NCBI GenBank assembly: GCA_934444895.1
Contig: CAKSDA010000028.1
Location: forward strand, 1 to 16,320
DNA length: 16,320 nucleotides
Reading direction: 5' to 3'
From: an uncultured Eubacteriales bacterium
GTDB taxonomy: Bacteria > Bacillota > Clostridia > Oscillospirales > Acutalibacteraceae
Positions within the stretch are counted from its first letter, which is position 1. The number at the start of each line of letters is the position of its first letter. Of the stretch, positions 6,109-14,144 are shown piece after piece. The notes beneath the pieces are model-generated. The model worked only from the letters and a program-made list of their open reading frames with translations, did not search any database and had not been told where the DNA came from. The position numbers were made by a program, and so were the translations under genes.

Positions 6109-6576
6109 ATGTCTTTAGATAAGGTTCGTGAATATTTAAAAAAATACGGTGCAGATGACAGAATAATCGAGCTTGATGATTCAAGCGCTACAGTCTCGCT
6201 CGCGGCAAAAGCGCTTCACTGCAGCGAAGGTCAAATTGCAAAAACTCTGGCTTTCACCGTAAAAGATAAAACAATTGTTATTGTCACAGCCGGTGACAAA
6301 AAAATAGATAACGCAAAGTTCAAAGAAAGGTTTTCTGTTAAAGCCAAGATGGTTCCGTTTGATGAAGTGGAAAACGCAACCGGACATGCTGCCGGCGGAG
6401 TTTGCCCCTTTGCACTAAACGATGGGGTGGAAGTATATATCGATGTTTCAATTAAGGAGCATGAAACGGTATATCCTGCCTGCGGAAGCTGTAACAGCGC
6501 CATATGTCTGACGCCCGGAGAAATTGAAAAATTTTCCGGTACGGTTTCGTATGTTGATGTTTGTAAACAGTGTTAG
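6109..6576 (+). CDS. YbaK/EbsC-family aminoacyl-tRNA deacylase (prolyl-tRNA-editing-like)
   Basis: 155 residues, the usual size of free-standing YbaK-domain proteins. These hydrolyse mischarged tRNAs such as Cys- or Ala-tRNA(Pro) in the cytoplasm. Family marks: a short N-terminal helix, the invariant lysine (K45) in QIAKTLAF, the TAGDKKID strand, the GHAAGGVCPF loop that shapes the active site, and the VYIDVS strand. An ACGSCNSAIC stretch takes the place of the common CGS region, and the protein ends VCKQC, so it is unusually cysteine-rich at its C-terminus. GGTGG four bases before the ATG fixes the start. It could be co-transcribed with rsmA (85-bp gap), though an A/T-rich stretch with TAAAAT at about 6080 may hold its own promoter. 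The amino acid specificity cannot be read from the sequence. Confidence 0.87.
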   Translation: MSLDKVREYLKKYGADDRIIELDDSSATVSLAAKALHCSEGQIAKTLAFTVKDKTIVIVTAGDKKIDNAKFKERFSVKAKMVPFDEVENATGHAAGGVCPFALNDGVEVYIDVSIKEHETVYPACGSCNSAICLTPGEIEKFSGTVSYVDVCKQC

Positions 6577-6602
6577 AATAGCATTTGGCTTTAAAAACTA
6601 AG

Positions 6603-6655
6603 AAGTGTTGCAATAGGTGGGATAAAACCATTTGCCCTTATCAATTACAACACAA
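6603..6655 (+). repeat. Dispersed intergenic hairpin repeat, copy 2
   Basis: Second copy of the element at 283-337, same orientation. It starts with the same 16 bases and shares blocks such as TTTGC, TATC and ATT with the first copy. GTGTTG (6605-6610) pairs with CAACAC (6648-6653), fully Watson-Crick where copy 1 has a wobble; inner pairing is looser than in copy 1. It sits between the YbaK-type gene and the EamA transporter gene, about 75 bases before the latter. The remainder of this 152-base gap is A/T-rich with no clear promoter. Confidence 0.75.
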
Positions 6656-6728
6656 TAATGAAAAATATAAATATATAAAATTATAAATAAAGTAATTAGT
6701 ATATATTTCAGGGAGAGAAAAAATTAAT

Positions 6729-7640
6729 ATGTGGTTCTGGCTTTCTATTATAGCAATAATATTTTGGAGCGGTTCGGACTTATTTTCAAAAATGGGGTCA
6801 GAGAGCAGCGATAAACTAAGCCACTGGAAAATCGTAATAGCAGTGGGCGGAGTAATGGGAATACATGCCGTAATTGAGATAATAAACGGCGTACCTTTTA
6901 AATTTTCTTATATGTTAACATATCTGCCGGCTTCTGCCCTTTACATATTATCAATGATATTGGGGTATGTCGGACTTAGATATATTGAGCTTTCGGTTTC
7001 TACACCGGTTTGTAATTCTTCAGGCGCAGTTGCCTGTATATTGTTTTTGCTAATAGGAGAAAAATTGTCGGCTTTGCAGGCAGTCGGAATAATACTTATC
7101 GTTATCGGAGTTGTTTCACTGGCATGGTACGAACGCAAAACAGATGATAGGATCAAGTTGCAGAAAACCAACAAAAAATATACTCATAGTATAATAGCAA
7201 TTACATTTCCCATACTTTACTGTATTATAGACGCTTTGGGAACATTTGCGGACAGTATTATTATCAACGGACTTGACGGTAAAAGCGGACAACTTACAGA
7301 AGATTCCGCCAATGTCGCTTATGAACTGACATTTTTAGCAATGGCAATTTTTGCAGTATTTTATATTATATTGAACAGAAAAAAATACAATGTTGAATTA
7401 AGCGTAAAAAGCGATCTGCCAAAACTTGTCGGCGGTGTGTTTGAAACCGCCGGACAGGTTGCGTACATTAACGCAATAAGTGAAAAAGCTGTAACCGCAG
7501 CTCCGCTCATTTCATCCTACTGTATTTTTTCTGTAGTTTGGGCAAGGTTAATATTAAAGGAAAAGTTAAAACCGTTCCAATATGTTGTAATAGCTTTGGC
7601 AGTGGCAGGAATAGTTATCTTGGGAATGAACGATGCATAA
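6729..7640 (+). CDS. DMT superfamily (EamA-type) membrane transporter
   Basis: 303 residues, almost entirely hydrophobic, with about ten membrane helices in two five-helix halves as in EamA/DMT permeases. The first half runs from FWLSIIAIIFWSGSDLFSK to the helix ending VVSLAWYERK. A basic loop (RKTDDRIKLQKTNKK) separates it from the second half, which has a polar extracytoplasmic loop (about 178-196) and the typical last-helix pattern AAPLISSYCIFSVVWARLILKE. Members export or import small metabolites such as amino acids, nucleosides or sugars; the substrate cannot be read here. GGGAGAG lies about 11 bases before the ATG, a slightly long spacing. It is followed by a very strong terminator hairpin and converges on pyrR. 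Confidence 0.88.
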   Translation: MWFWLSIIAIIFWSGSDLFSKMGSESSDKLSHWKIVIAVGGVMGIHAVIEIINGVPFKFSYMLTYLPASALYILSMILGYVGLRYIELSVSTPVCNSSGAVACILFLLIGEKLSALQAVGIILIVIGVVSLAWYERKTDDRIKLQKTNKKYTHSIIAITFPILYCIIDALGTFADSIIINGLDGKSGQLTEDSANVAYELTFLAMAIFAVFYIILNRKKYNVELSVKSDLPKLVGGVFETAGQVAYINAISEKAVTAAPLISSYCIFSVVWARLILKEKLKPFQYVVIALAVAGIVILGMNDA

Positions 7641-7701
7641 AAAAGCAAATAAGTATTAAATCAAAGCCCGGATTCAGGCTATAAAATCAAGACACTAATT
7701 A

Positions 7702-7746
7702 AAAGCGGCAGTCTCTGCAAGTTATATATGCAGAGACTGCCGCTTT
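7702..7746. terminator. Strong terminator hairpin between EamA gene and pyrR
   Basis: A perfect 18-bp stem (7702-7719 with 7729-7746) around a 9-base A/T loop; the core is GCGGCAGTCTCTGCA. The stem ends in CTTT on both strands but there is no long T tract on either side. Its place between convergent genes and its strength indicate a bidirectional terminator. Confidence 0.82.
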
Positions 7747-7776
7747 ACTGCTTCGCTATAAAGAGCCTATACTTTT

Positions 7777-7821
7777 AAGTGACAAACAAATAAGTAACAA
7801 ACAAATAGGTAACTGAAAAAT
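7777..7821. repeat. Degenerate 15-bp tandem repeat, three units
   Basis: AAGTGACAAACAAAT, AAGTAACAAACAAAT and AGGTAACTGAAAAAT follow each other with a 15-base period; the first two differ at one base and the third is diverged. It lies downstream of pyrR in non-coding DNA. No spacer structure, so not CRISPR. Confidence 0.7.
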
Positions 7822-7874
7822 AGCAACGAGCAAAAACACTCACCGGTTATTAGTAAAGGTTTGAAACTTTAAAT

Positions 7875-8426
7875 TCAGTTTTCTTTATCCTTTTCAAAAA
7901 TATAAACGCCGGTTTTATCATCAAACGGCGGCAGACAAACACTAACCCGTTCCGCACCGGATGTCGGTATGTTTTTGCCAATATAATCAGCCCTTATAGG
8001 CAGTTCCCTGTGACCTCTGTCTATTAAAATCGCAAGTTGTATGGCCTTTGGGCGACCTATGGAAAATACTGCGTCAATAGCGGCCCGGACCGTTCTTCCG
8101 GTAAAAAGAACATCGTCCACAATAACAATTTTTTTATTTTCCACAGAAAAGGGAAGCTCTATTTTTTTAAGTATGGGATTAACATTCGAAACCGATAAAT
8201 CATCCCTGTAAAAGTTAATGTCCACCGTTCCGCAGGGAACATCAAAATTTTCAATAAGCTTTATATTATCCCGGATCTTTTCCGCAATCGGAACTCCCCG
8301 ACGCATTATTCCGACAATGCAAAGATCATTGCAGCCCTTGTTTTTTTCAATTATTTCGTGAGAAATACGCATAATGCTGCGGTTCATCGTTGCTTCATCC
8401 ATTATCTGTGCTTTAAGTCTTTCCAT
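7875..8426 (-). CDS. pyrR: PyrR-type bifunctional pyr operon regulator/uracil phosphoribosyltransferase
   Basis: 183 residues, the usual length. PyrR binds pyrimidine-operon leader RNA in response to UMP/UTP versus PRPP and often also converts uracil plus PRPP to UMP. The PRPP-binding loop IVIVDDVLFTGRT (100-112) with paired aspartates is intact. VGIMRRGVPIAEKI (38-51), the INFYRDD stretch (70-76) and the DRGHRELPI segment near the C-terminus are all PyrR hallmarks. The ATG at 8426 is chosen because AGGTGAG ends about four bases upstream; a GTG three codons earlier is part of that site. It follows the YnbB-family gene by 44 bp, with a perfect 7-bp hairpin in the gap. No pyr biosynthesis genes are in the window, so the regulated targets lie elsewhere. 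Confidence 0.92.
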   Translation of the reverse strand: MERLKAQIMDEATMNRSIMRISHEIIEKNKGCNDLCIVGIMRRGVPIAEKIRDNIKLIENFDVPCGTVDINFYRDDLSVSNVNPILKKIELPFSVENKKIVIVDDVLFTGRTVRAAIDAVFSIGRPKAIQLAILIDRGHRELPIRADYIGKNIPTSGAERVSVCLPPFDDKTGVYIFEKDKEN

Positions 8427-8444
8427 AAATCTCACCTACTAAAT

Positions 8445-8466
8445 GTGGCAACAATTGTCTTGCCAC
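8445..8466 (-). promoter_or_regulatory. Hairpin between ynbB-family gene and pyrR
   Basis: GTGGCAA (8445-8451) and TTGCCAC (8460-8466) form a perfect 7-bp stem around an 8-base loop, just 8 bases from the pyrR ribosome binding site on the - strand. There is no T run after it, so it is not an intrinsic terminator. It may stabilise or separate the two coding parts of the message, or influence pyrR translation. Confidence 0.5.
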
Positions 8467-8470
8467 GATT

Positions 8471-9742
8471 TCACATCTGCTGCTGTTTGGAATTTAAAAT
8501 GTTTTGTGCCGCCGTTAATATACCGATTCTTGCGCTGTGGAAATTAAGACCCCCTTGCATCCAAACGGCAAATGGCTCTCTAAGCGGTGCGTCTGCCGAA
8601 AGCTCTATAGAAGATCCCAGAGTAAATGAACCGGCAGCCATAACAACCTTATCTTCATATCCCGGCATGTCCCACGGTTCAGGAACCAAATATGAATCTA
8701 CCGGAGCACCGCTTTGAATTCCTTTGCAAAATTCCACAAGCCTTTCGCTGTTTTCAAGAAGAATTGCCTGAATTATGTCGGCACGTTTTTCATTTGGAGC
8801 AGGGGTCACCGAGAATCCCATGTCACTGAATAAACGGGACGCATATACTGCGGTTTTAAGCGCTTCACCCGTAACATGCGGAGCATTGAAAATACCCATA
8901 TAAAGCTCTCTGTTGTGCCCCAGTGTTGCGCCTATTTCACGCCCAACCCCGGGAGCTGTCATACGGTAGGCACATTTTTCAATCAAATCGGCTCGGCCGG
9001 CAATATACCCTCCGCAGGGAGCTATTCCGCCGCCCGGATTTTTAATAAGAGATCCTGCCATAATGTCCGCACCGACCTCTACCGGTTCTTTTTTTCCGGT
9101 AAACTCACCGTAGCAATTATCTACCATAACTATTATGTCACGGTCAAACGATTTCACCGCTTCACATATTTCACCGATCTCTTCGGTACTGAGACTGGGC
9201 CTCAGCGAATACCCGCGTGAGCGCTGTATGTATACCATTTTATATTTAGTGCTTTTAAGTTCGGACAAAACCTTTCCAATATCCGGTCTGCCGTCTTCTT
9301 TAAGCCCGGTCTCGCGGTACTCAATGCCGAAGTCCTTAAGCGATCCGTCGCATTTTCGGTCCTCGCCAATAACTCCAAGCAGGGTATCATACGGTTTTCC
9401 GGTAACACATAACATTTTATCCCCCGGGCGAAGAATTCCGAAAAGAGCGGTTGAAATTGTGTGGGTTCCGCTTGCAAAGGTATAGCGGATAAGGGCGTCC
9501 TCGCAGCCGAAAATATCGGCAATTATTCTGTCAAGCGTGTCTCTGCCGCGGTCGGAATAACCGTAACCGGTGCTGGAGCAAAACATGCTTTCACTTACCC
9601 TGTTTTTAATAAAAGCATGAAGCACCTTCTGCTGGTTATAATCGGTAATTTTATCTATTTCATCAAACTGTTGTTTGCAGCCGTTTAAGGCTGCCTTATC
9701 AAGATCTAATATTTTATTTTCAAAATCAAAAAAATCAGACAT
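8471..9742 (-). CDS. PLP-dependent YnbB family protein (methionine gamma-lyase-like, 'aluminium resistance' family)
   Basis: 423 residues with fold-type I aminotransferase features. RYTFASGTHTIS (about 87-98) is the cofactor phosphate region, MVDNCYGEF is the PLP-contacting aspartate strand, and MAGSLIKNPGGGIAP carries the likely Schiff-base lysine. The combination with STGYGYSDRGRDTLD and the PEPWDMPGYEDKV stretch identifies the family annotated as methionine gamma-lyase or aluminium resistance protein (YnbB of Bacillus). Its true reaction is not well established. Start: the ATG at 9742 follows GAGAGTGG by four bases. It is transcribed toward pyrR (44 bp). The 102-bp A/T-rich gap behind it, up to the GNAT gene, shows no clear promoter or terminator, so it may belong to the murD operon or have its own weak promoter. 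Confidence 0.88.
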   Translation of the reverse strand: MSDFFDFENKILDLDKAALNGCKQQFDEIDKITDYNQQKVLHAFIKNRVSESMFCSSTGYGYSDRGRDTLDRIIADIFGCEDALIRYTFASGTHTISTALFGILRPGDKMLCVTGKPYDTLLGVIGEDRKCDGSLKDFGIEYRETGLKEDGRPDIGKVLSELKSTKYKMVYIQRSRGYSLRPSLSTEEIGEICEAVKSFDRDIIVMVDNCYGEFTGKKEPVEVGADIMAGSLIKNPGGGIAPCGGYIAGRADLIEKCAYRMTAPGVGREIGATLGHNRELYMGIFNAPHVTGEALKTAVYASRLFSDMGFSVTPAPNEKRADIIQAILLENSERLVEFCKGIQSGAPVDSYLVPEPWDMPGYEDKVVMAAGSFTLGSSIELSADAPLREPFAVWMQGGLNFHSARIGILTAAQNILNSKQQQM

Positions 9743-9844
9743 TTTTCCACTCTCGTTCTGTTTTGTATATCTACTTTGTATTATTTTATATATTTTTATT
9801 ATTCTGCATATCTGTTTTATTGTTATGCATTTATATATTATTAA

Positions 9845-10639
9845 TTATGCATTTTCATATTCGCTTTGCTTTGTATAACTATATACCGAATATAGTTCGG
9901 TAAAACCGTTTTTTATGTAAAACGGTAAATTGGTCTTTGAAGCGGCAGTATAAACCGTTTTAATTCCGCTGCTTAAAACTGCGCCGTTTAAAACCTCACT
10001 GCCGTACCCGCTTTTCTGTCTTTTCGGTAACACCGCAATTCCGCTTAAAACACCGGAGTGACCGTAAATATGGGATATTACTGCCGCGGCAGAATTGTAA
10101 AGAACTGCAGTGCAGGCTGTCTTTCGGCGCACTTTGTGCGAAATATCGGCATAAAACCCCATTAAATCAGGCATACATATATCCGGGGACGGAGAATGGG
10201 TAAGTATTTCATAAACCCTTTTATAATTGCCGTTAAAGTAAAAGTCTGAATCGCTTTTATCATTATTAAACGGAGCTGAAATCTGTTTTTTTAAAACCGT
10301 AAATTTTTGAGGTTTAGGATTTAAGGAGTTTTGAAAAATTAGGGAGTTTTGAAAAAGCCGGTCGTCACAAGTTTGAATATTATCAAATCCGACAGCAAAA
10401 CAAAAATCCCTAATTTCGTTTATATCAGCCATAGCGTTTGAATACATAAGAATATTACTGCCTGTTTTGCAAAGCGCCGCAGAAAAAACACCGCCGATTG
10501 ATTGTTTATAAAAGCTTATAAACCCGTAACTTGTACCGTAAGACAAAAGCTCGGATAAAATTTTTATTCCGATAAACGAATTTCCAAGCTCACTTTTTTG
10601 TAAAAATAAATCATCCGGTTCTGTAACGAGCGTTATCAA
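9845..10639 (-). CDS. GNAT-family N-acetyltransferase domain protein
   Basis: 264 residues. The C-terminal half carries the GNAT fold: a strand with SGIAVLPKRQKSGYGSEVL (Q/RxxGxG/A acetyl-CoA pyrophosphate loop), then VYTAASKTNLPFYIKNGFTE, the typical last strands. The N-terminal half (about 1-130) matches no domain I recognise and includes a short duplication, LFQNSL-IFQNSL, from an 18-bp DNA repeat. The start is a TTG whose first two bases lie inside the upstream stop codon's region (3-bp overlap with the M42 gene); GGAG seven bases earlier supports it, and there is no nearby ATG. It is the last tightly coupled gene of the murD cluster. Substrate unknown. Confidence 0.8.
   Translation of the reverse strand: MITLVTEPDDLFLQKSELGNSFIGIKILSELLSYGTSYGFISFYKQSIGGVFSAALCKTGSNILMYSNAMADINEIRDFCFAVGFDNIQTCDDRLFQNSLIFQNSLNPKPQKFTVLKKQISAPFNNDKSDSDFYFNGNYKRVYEILTHSPSPDICMPDLMGFYADISHKVRRKTACTAVLYNSAAAVISHIYGHSGVLSGIAVLPKRQKSGYGSEVLNGAVLSSGIKTVYTAASKTNLPFYIKNGFTELYSVYSYTKQSEYENA
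10321..10356. repeat. 18-bp tandem duplication inside the GNAT gene
   Basis: TTAAGGAGTTTTGAAAAA (10321-10338) is followed by the same 18 bases with one change (10339-10356). As a multiple of three it keeps the frame and gives a six-residue repeat in the variable N-terminal half of the protein. Confidence 0.85.
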
Positions 10640-11658
10640 TTTAAATCTCCGCTTGCAAGGCTTTCAATCAGCCCTTTTGCAAGCTGCTGCATATTTTCCA
10701 TATCATCTGTGCGGCCGAGGGATGAAGACGAATGAATATATCGGCAGGGAAGTGAAACCGCTATGGTTCTTACACCGCCTTTGGAAAGAGAAATCGAACC
10801 GGAGTTATTACCTCCTGCAACCGCCTTTTTGGACTGGATTTTTATATTTTCTCTTTCGGCAATTTTGAAAGCAAGATCGTAAAGTTCCCTGTCATATAAA
10901 TTAGCTCTGTCCATAAACGAAATTACCGGTCCGTCTCCCAGTACCGATACCTGCTTCTCTGTCGGCGTGCCGTGAATGTCGCATGCAGTAGTGGATTCAA
11001 GGACTACCGCAAATTCAGGGTCAACGGTGTAGGCGGCGGTTTTTGCACCCTTGCAGCCTATTTCCTCGCCTACGGTAAAGGTAGCATAAAAATCATACTC
11101 ACATTCACCCTTTAGAATATTTATAAGGGTCATAACGCCTACTCGGTCATCTAAGGATTTTGCCTTCACAGTGCCGCCGCTTAAACTTTTGAATTCGCTT
11201 AAAAAGGTTCCTATATCTCCTAATGAAACATATTTTTCAGCGTCCTCTTTGCAATCGGCACCTATATCAATATAAAGATTCTCAATGCCGGGCATTTCAG
11301 AGCGTTCTGATTTTGCTGACAAGTGTATAGGCTTTGAACCAATAACTCCCGGAAGATTATTTATAATAACCCTCTTGCAGAGCAAGGATTCGGATTTAAT
11401 TCCGCCAACCGTTTCAAACCTTAGCATGCCGTTTTCACATATGCCCGTAACAATAAATCCCACTTCGTCAATGTGGGCGTCTGCCATTACTTTATGCGGC
11501 GCCGGCTTATTTCCCTTTTTAAATGCCAGAATGTTTCCCATTTGGTCCACAGAAGCTGTGCAGCAACCGGATATTTCCTTTAAAATGTATTCCCTTATAT
11601 CGTTCTCGTTGCCGGATGGGGAACATATATCACATAACAGCTTTAATTTTTCAGTCAT
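10636..11658 (-). CDS. M42 family metallopeptidase (first of tandem pair)
   Basis: 340 residues. M42 enzymes are cytoplasmic dinuclear-metal aminopeptidases, often large tetrahedral oligomers. All expected elements are visible in order: the ADAHIDEVGF motif (first metal histidine H62), SLDDRVGV (bridging aspartate), TVGEEIGCKGAKT (general-base and metal glutamates), VVLESTTACD (metal carboxylate) and CRYIHSS (last metal histidine). The ATG at 11658 is preferred over an in-frame ATG at 11679 because GGTG sits six bases upstream and family alignment begins at MTEKLKLL. The start lies within the end of the second M42 gene (8-bp overlap), implying translational coupling. Downstream, its stop overlaps the GNAT start. 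Substrate preference (glutamyl, leucyl or lysyl peptides) cannot be read. Confidence 0.92.
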   Translation of the reverse strand: MTEKLKLLCDICSPSGNENDIREYILKEISGCCTASVDQMGNILAFKKGNKPAPHKVMADAHIDEVGFIVTGICENGMLRFETVGGIKSESLLCKRVIINNLPGVIGSKPIHLSAKSERSEMPGIENLYIDIGADCKEDAEKYVSLGDIGTFLSEFKSLSGGTVKAKSLDDRVGVMTLINILKGECEYDFYATFTVGEEIGCKGAKTAAYTVDPEFAVVLESTTACDIHGTPTEKQVSVLGDGPVISFMDRANLYDRELYDLAFKIAERENIKIQSKKAVAGGNNSGSISLSKGGVRTIAVSLPCRYIHSSSSLGRTDDMENMQQLAKGLIESLASGDLN

Positions 11659-12730
11659 TTTGATCACCATCCGTAACATATCTGTAAATCAGTTCGCAAA
11701 CAGCGCTTATGTCGCCGCAGGATACAACCTCGCATGGGGTGTGCATGTTCCTTAGGGGAATTGAAATAAGACCTGTTTTTATGCCGCTTTTTGAAACAGA
11801 AATAACATCCGCATTTGTGGAGGTGTTTCCGCCCATAACTTCAACAGTAAAAGGAATATCCCATTTTGCGGCGGTTGCTTTGAGTTTTTGGTAAATTTCT
11901 TTGTCCAGAACAGGAGAAATCCCAATCATAGCGCCGCTTGAAAGTTTTGCTGTTTTATATTCCGGAACCCCGGGGCAATCCGCAAAACTTACATCAACCG
12001 AAATGTTTTGAACGGCGTCTGCCGAAAACGCGGCGGTTCTGGCGCCTCTAAGCCCCAGTTCTTCCCCGGTGGTAAGCATAACTGTAATGTTCTTTTCGCA
12101 TTTTTCGTCAGCGGCAATTTTTTCCGCAGCGGAAATAACCGCCGCCACTCCGGCACGATTGTCCAAAGCGCGTCCGGTTATTCGGTTGTTAAGAAGGGTT
12201 TTCGCATTAATGTCAAATACCGCAAAATCACCCTCGCAAACTTTCTCTTTTATATCAGGGTCGCCTGTATCTATAAAACAATTATCAAAACCGGGACATA
12301 CATCTTCATTTGTAAGATGAGGAGGAATGCTTGTGAATACCCCGTACACCGTCTCTTTACCGAAAATTTTTACAGGCATTGACGGCAAAATACGACCGTC
12401 CAATGATCCGACAGGCGAGGTAAGTAGAAATCCATCGTCAAAGACCTTGGTTATTACCATTCCAACTTCGTCAATGTGGGCTTCCAGCATGATGGTTCCA
12501 TCGGTGTTGGCCTCGCTTTCAAGGCTGTTCTCCTGGTTATTTTTGCAATTGTTTTCACAACCTTTTCTCCGGCTATTTTTGTTTTTAATTATGTCGGCTC
12601 TCAAATATCCGTTGCCGTATGAAACTTTGGAAAAATTCTTTAAATATTTTTCCGCAACATCAAAAGCTTCTGTAATACTTCCTATGCATACGCAGTTACA
12701 GAGTTCTAAAACCAAGTTTTTAATATCCAT
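11651..12730 (-). CDS. M42 family metallopeptidase (second of tandem pair), with a hydrophilic insertion
   Basis: 359 residues. LEAHIDEVGM (H85), ALDNRAGVA, TTGEELGLRGART, VDVSFAD and PLRNMHTP supply the metal ligands and catalytic glutamate of M42 aminopeptidases. It is a clear but diverged paralogue of the gene it overlaps, so the two may form mixed oligomers or act on different peptides. Unlike its partner, it carries about 25 extra residues (about 49-76), rich in Asn, Lys, Glu and Ser and with two cysteines, just before the first metal motif, where the partner has only a short loop. AGGAGC five bases before the ATG fixes the start. The gene follows murD by 13 bp on the same strand. Confidence 0.92.
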   Translation of the reverse strand: MDIKNLVLELCNCVCIGSITEAFDVAEKYLKNFSKVSYGNGYLRADIIKNKNSRRKGCENNCKNNQENSLESEANTDGTIMLEAHIDEVGMVITKVFDDGFLLTSPVGSLDGRILPSMPVKIFGKETVYGVFTSIPPHLTNEDVCPGFDNCFIDTGDPDIKEKVCEGDFAVFDINAKTLLNNRITGRALDNRAGVAAVISAAEKIAADEKCEKNITVMLTTGEELGLRGARTAAFSADAVQNISVDVSFADCPGVPEYKTAKLSSGAMIGISPVLDKEIYQKLKATAAKWDIPFTVEVMGGNTSTNADVISVSKSGIKTGLISIPLRNMHTPCEVVSCGDISAVCELIYRYVTDGDQND

Positions 12731-12743
12731 AATAAGCTCCTGA

Positions 12744-14129
12744 TTATTTTAAATTGTTTACAAGTCTTTTAAATTCGTCGCCGCGTACCGCAAAATTCGG
12801 AAAAGCGTCAAAACTCGCGCAAGCCGGGCTTAAAATAACCGTGTCGCCGCTTACAGCGTTTTTGCGTGCAATATTAACCGATTCCTCCATATTATCGGTG
12901 CGAATAATAGTGGGGTTGTATCCCATGTATTTACTGTCGGCTTTTATGGCCTTTTCAATCTTCTCGGCAGTTGGCCCTGTTAAGAGCAAAACCTTAACCT
13001 TTTCAATAATATACGGAACCATAGGCTCAAAAGGTATGTGCTTGTCATATCCGCCGGCAAGAAGAATAATATTTTTGTCAAAAGATTTAAGTCCTGCAAT
13101 AGTTCTTGTCGGACTTGAAGCAATGGAATCATTATAATATTTTACGCCGTCTAATTCTCTTACAAACTCAATGCGGTGCTCAACACCGTTGAATTCGTGC
13201 GCCACTTTTCGAATTTCCTCAGCTCCTACATATCCCCATACAGCTGAAATTGCGGCAAGATAATTGGCAACATTATGCTCACCCATAATAGCAATTTCTG
13301 ATTTGTTCATTATAGGGGCGTTTATTCCGCGGTAGCTCATAAATATATTGCCTTCTTCATCAATCCAGGCACCGTTTTTAACCCTGTCTTTCATGCTGAA
13401 ATATATAAGCTGACCTCTGGCATCCTTTGAAAATCCGTTGGTGATAGGATCGTCAAGATTCAAAACGGTTCTTGAAAACGCATTTTGATGAAGAAGAATA
13501 TTTTTCTTTGCATTTATATATTCGTCCATGTCCTTATGAACATCAAGATGATTGGGTGCAACATTTGTAACCACCGCCACATCCGGACTTTTTCTCATGG
13601 ATATAAGCTGGAATGACGAAAGTTCTACAACAACACAGTCATCAGGGTGAATATTATCAATATCAGGCAAAAGAGGCCTGCCTATATTGCCGCCGACATG
13701 AACTGTTTTTCCGGCCCTTTGAAGCATTTTGGAAATGAGAGTTGTGGTGGTTGTTTTTCCGTCGGAACCGGTAACCGCAAATATTGTGGCGGGGCACAAA
13801 TCGAAAAACACTTCCATTTCGGATGTAACGGCAATGCCGTTGTGCCTGGCTTCGGTAAGTTCAGGCAGATTAAAATTCATTCCCGGAGTACGGAAAATTA
13901 CATCAACCTCAAGATTTTTAAGATAGTCTTCTCCAAGGCGCAGTTCAGCACCGGCCTCTTCCAGGCGATCGGCAAGTTCTCCTATAGTCTCTCTGTCCCT
14001 GCGGTCACACGCAAAAACGCGGGCGCCCATTTTTAAAAATTTAAGAATAAGCGGAGTATTGCTTATGCCGATTCCGCACATTGCAATTCTCTTTGATTCT
14101 ATAGAATTAAAAAACTGTTTGCAGTCCAT
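12744..14129 (-). CDS. murD: UDP-N-acetylmuramoyl-L-alanine--D-glutamate ligase
   Basis: 461 residues, normal for MurD, which adds D-glutamate to UDP-MurNAc-L-Ala in cytoplasmic peptidoglycan precursor synthesis. Seen: an N-terminal Rossmann domain with MCGIGISN, the ATP loop TGSDGKTTTT (about 115-124), VELSSFQL, the NVAPNHLDVH stretch of the central Mur ligase domain, GEHNVANYLAA, VEHRIEFV, YNDSIASSPTRT, LLAGGYDK, and C-terminal SPACASFDAFPNFAVRGDEF. The ATG at 14129 is chosen because GGGAGG precedes it; a TTG five codons earlier only extends the frame across the ribosome binding site. It leads a co-directional cluster with two M42 peptidases and a GNAT gene, rather than the usual mur/fts cluster. 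A strong promoter and a structured leader of about 160 nt lie upstream. Confidence 0.96.
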   Translation of the reverse strand: MDCKQFFNSIESKRIAMCGIGISNTPLILKFLKMGARVFACDRRDRETIGELADRLEEAGAELRLGEDYLKNLEVDVIFRTPGMNFNLPELTEARHNGIAVTSEMEVFFDLCPATIFAVTGSDGKTTTTTLISKMLQRAGKTVHVGGNIGRPLLPDIDNIHPDDCVVVELSSFQLISMRKSPDVAVVTNVAPNHLDVHKDMDEYINAKKNILLHQNAFSRTVLNLDDPITNGFSKDARGQLIYFSMKDRVKNGAWIDEEGNIFMSYRGINAPIMNKSEIAIMGEHNVANYLAAISAVWGYVGAEEIRKVAHEFNGVEHRIEFVRELDGVKYYNDSIASSPTRTIAGLKSFDKNIILLAGGYDKHIPFEPMVPYIIEKVKVLLLTGPTAEKIEKAIKADSKYMGYNPTIIRTDNMEESVNIARKNAVSGDTVILSPACASFDAFPNFAVRGDEFKRLVNNLK

Positions 14130-14144
14130 TAATATTCCTCCCAA

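Noticed and set aside
7777..7821. CRISPR array
   Set aside because: Units are contiguous without spacers and no cas genes are present.
14130..14144. Upstream TTG start for MurD
   Set aside because: The five extra codons span the GGGAGG ribosome binding site; the ATG at 14129 is the sensible start.
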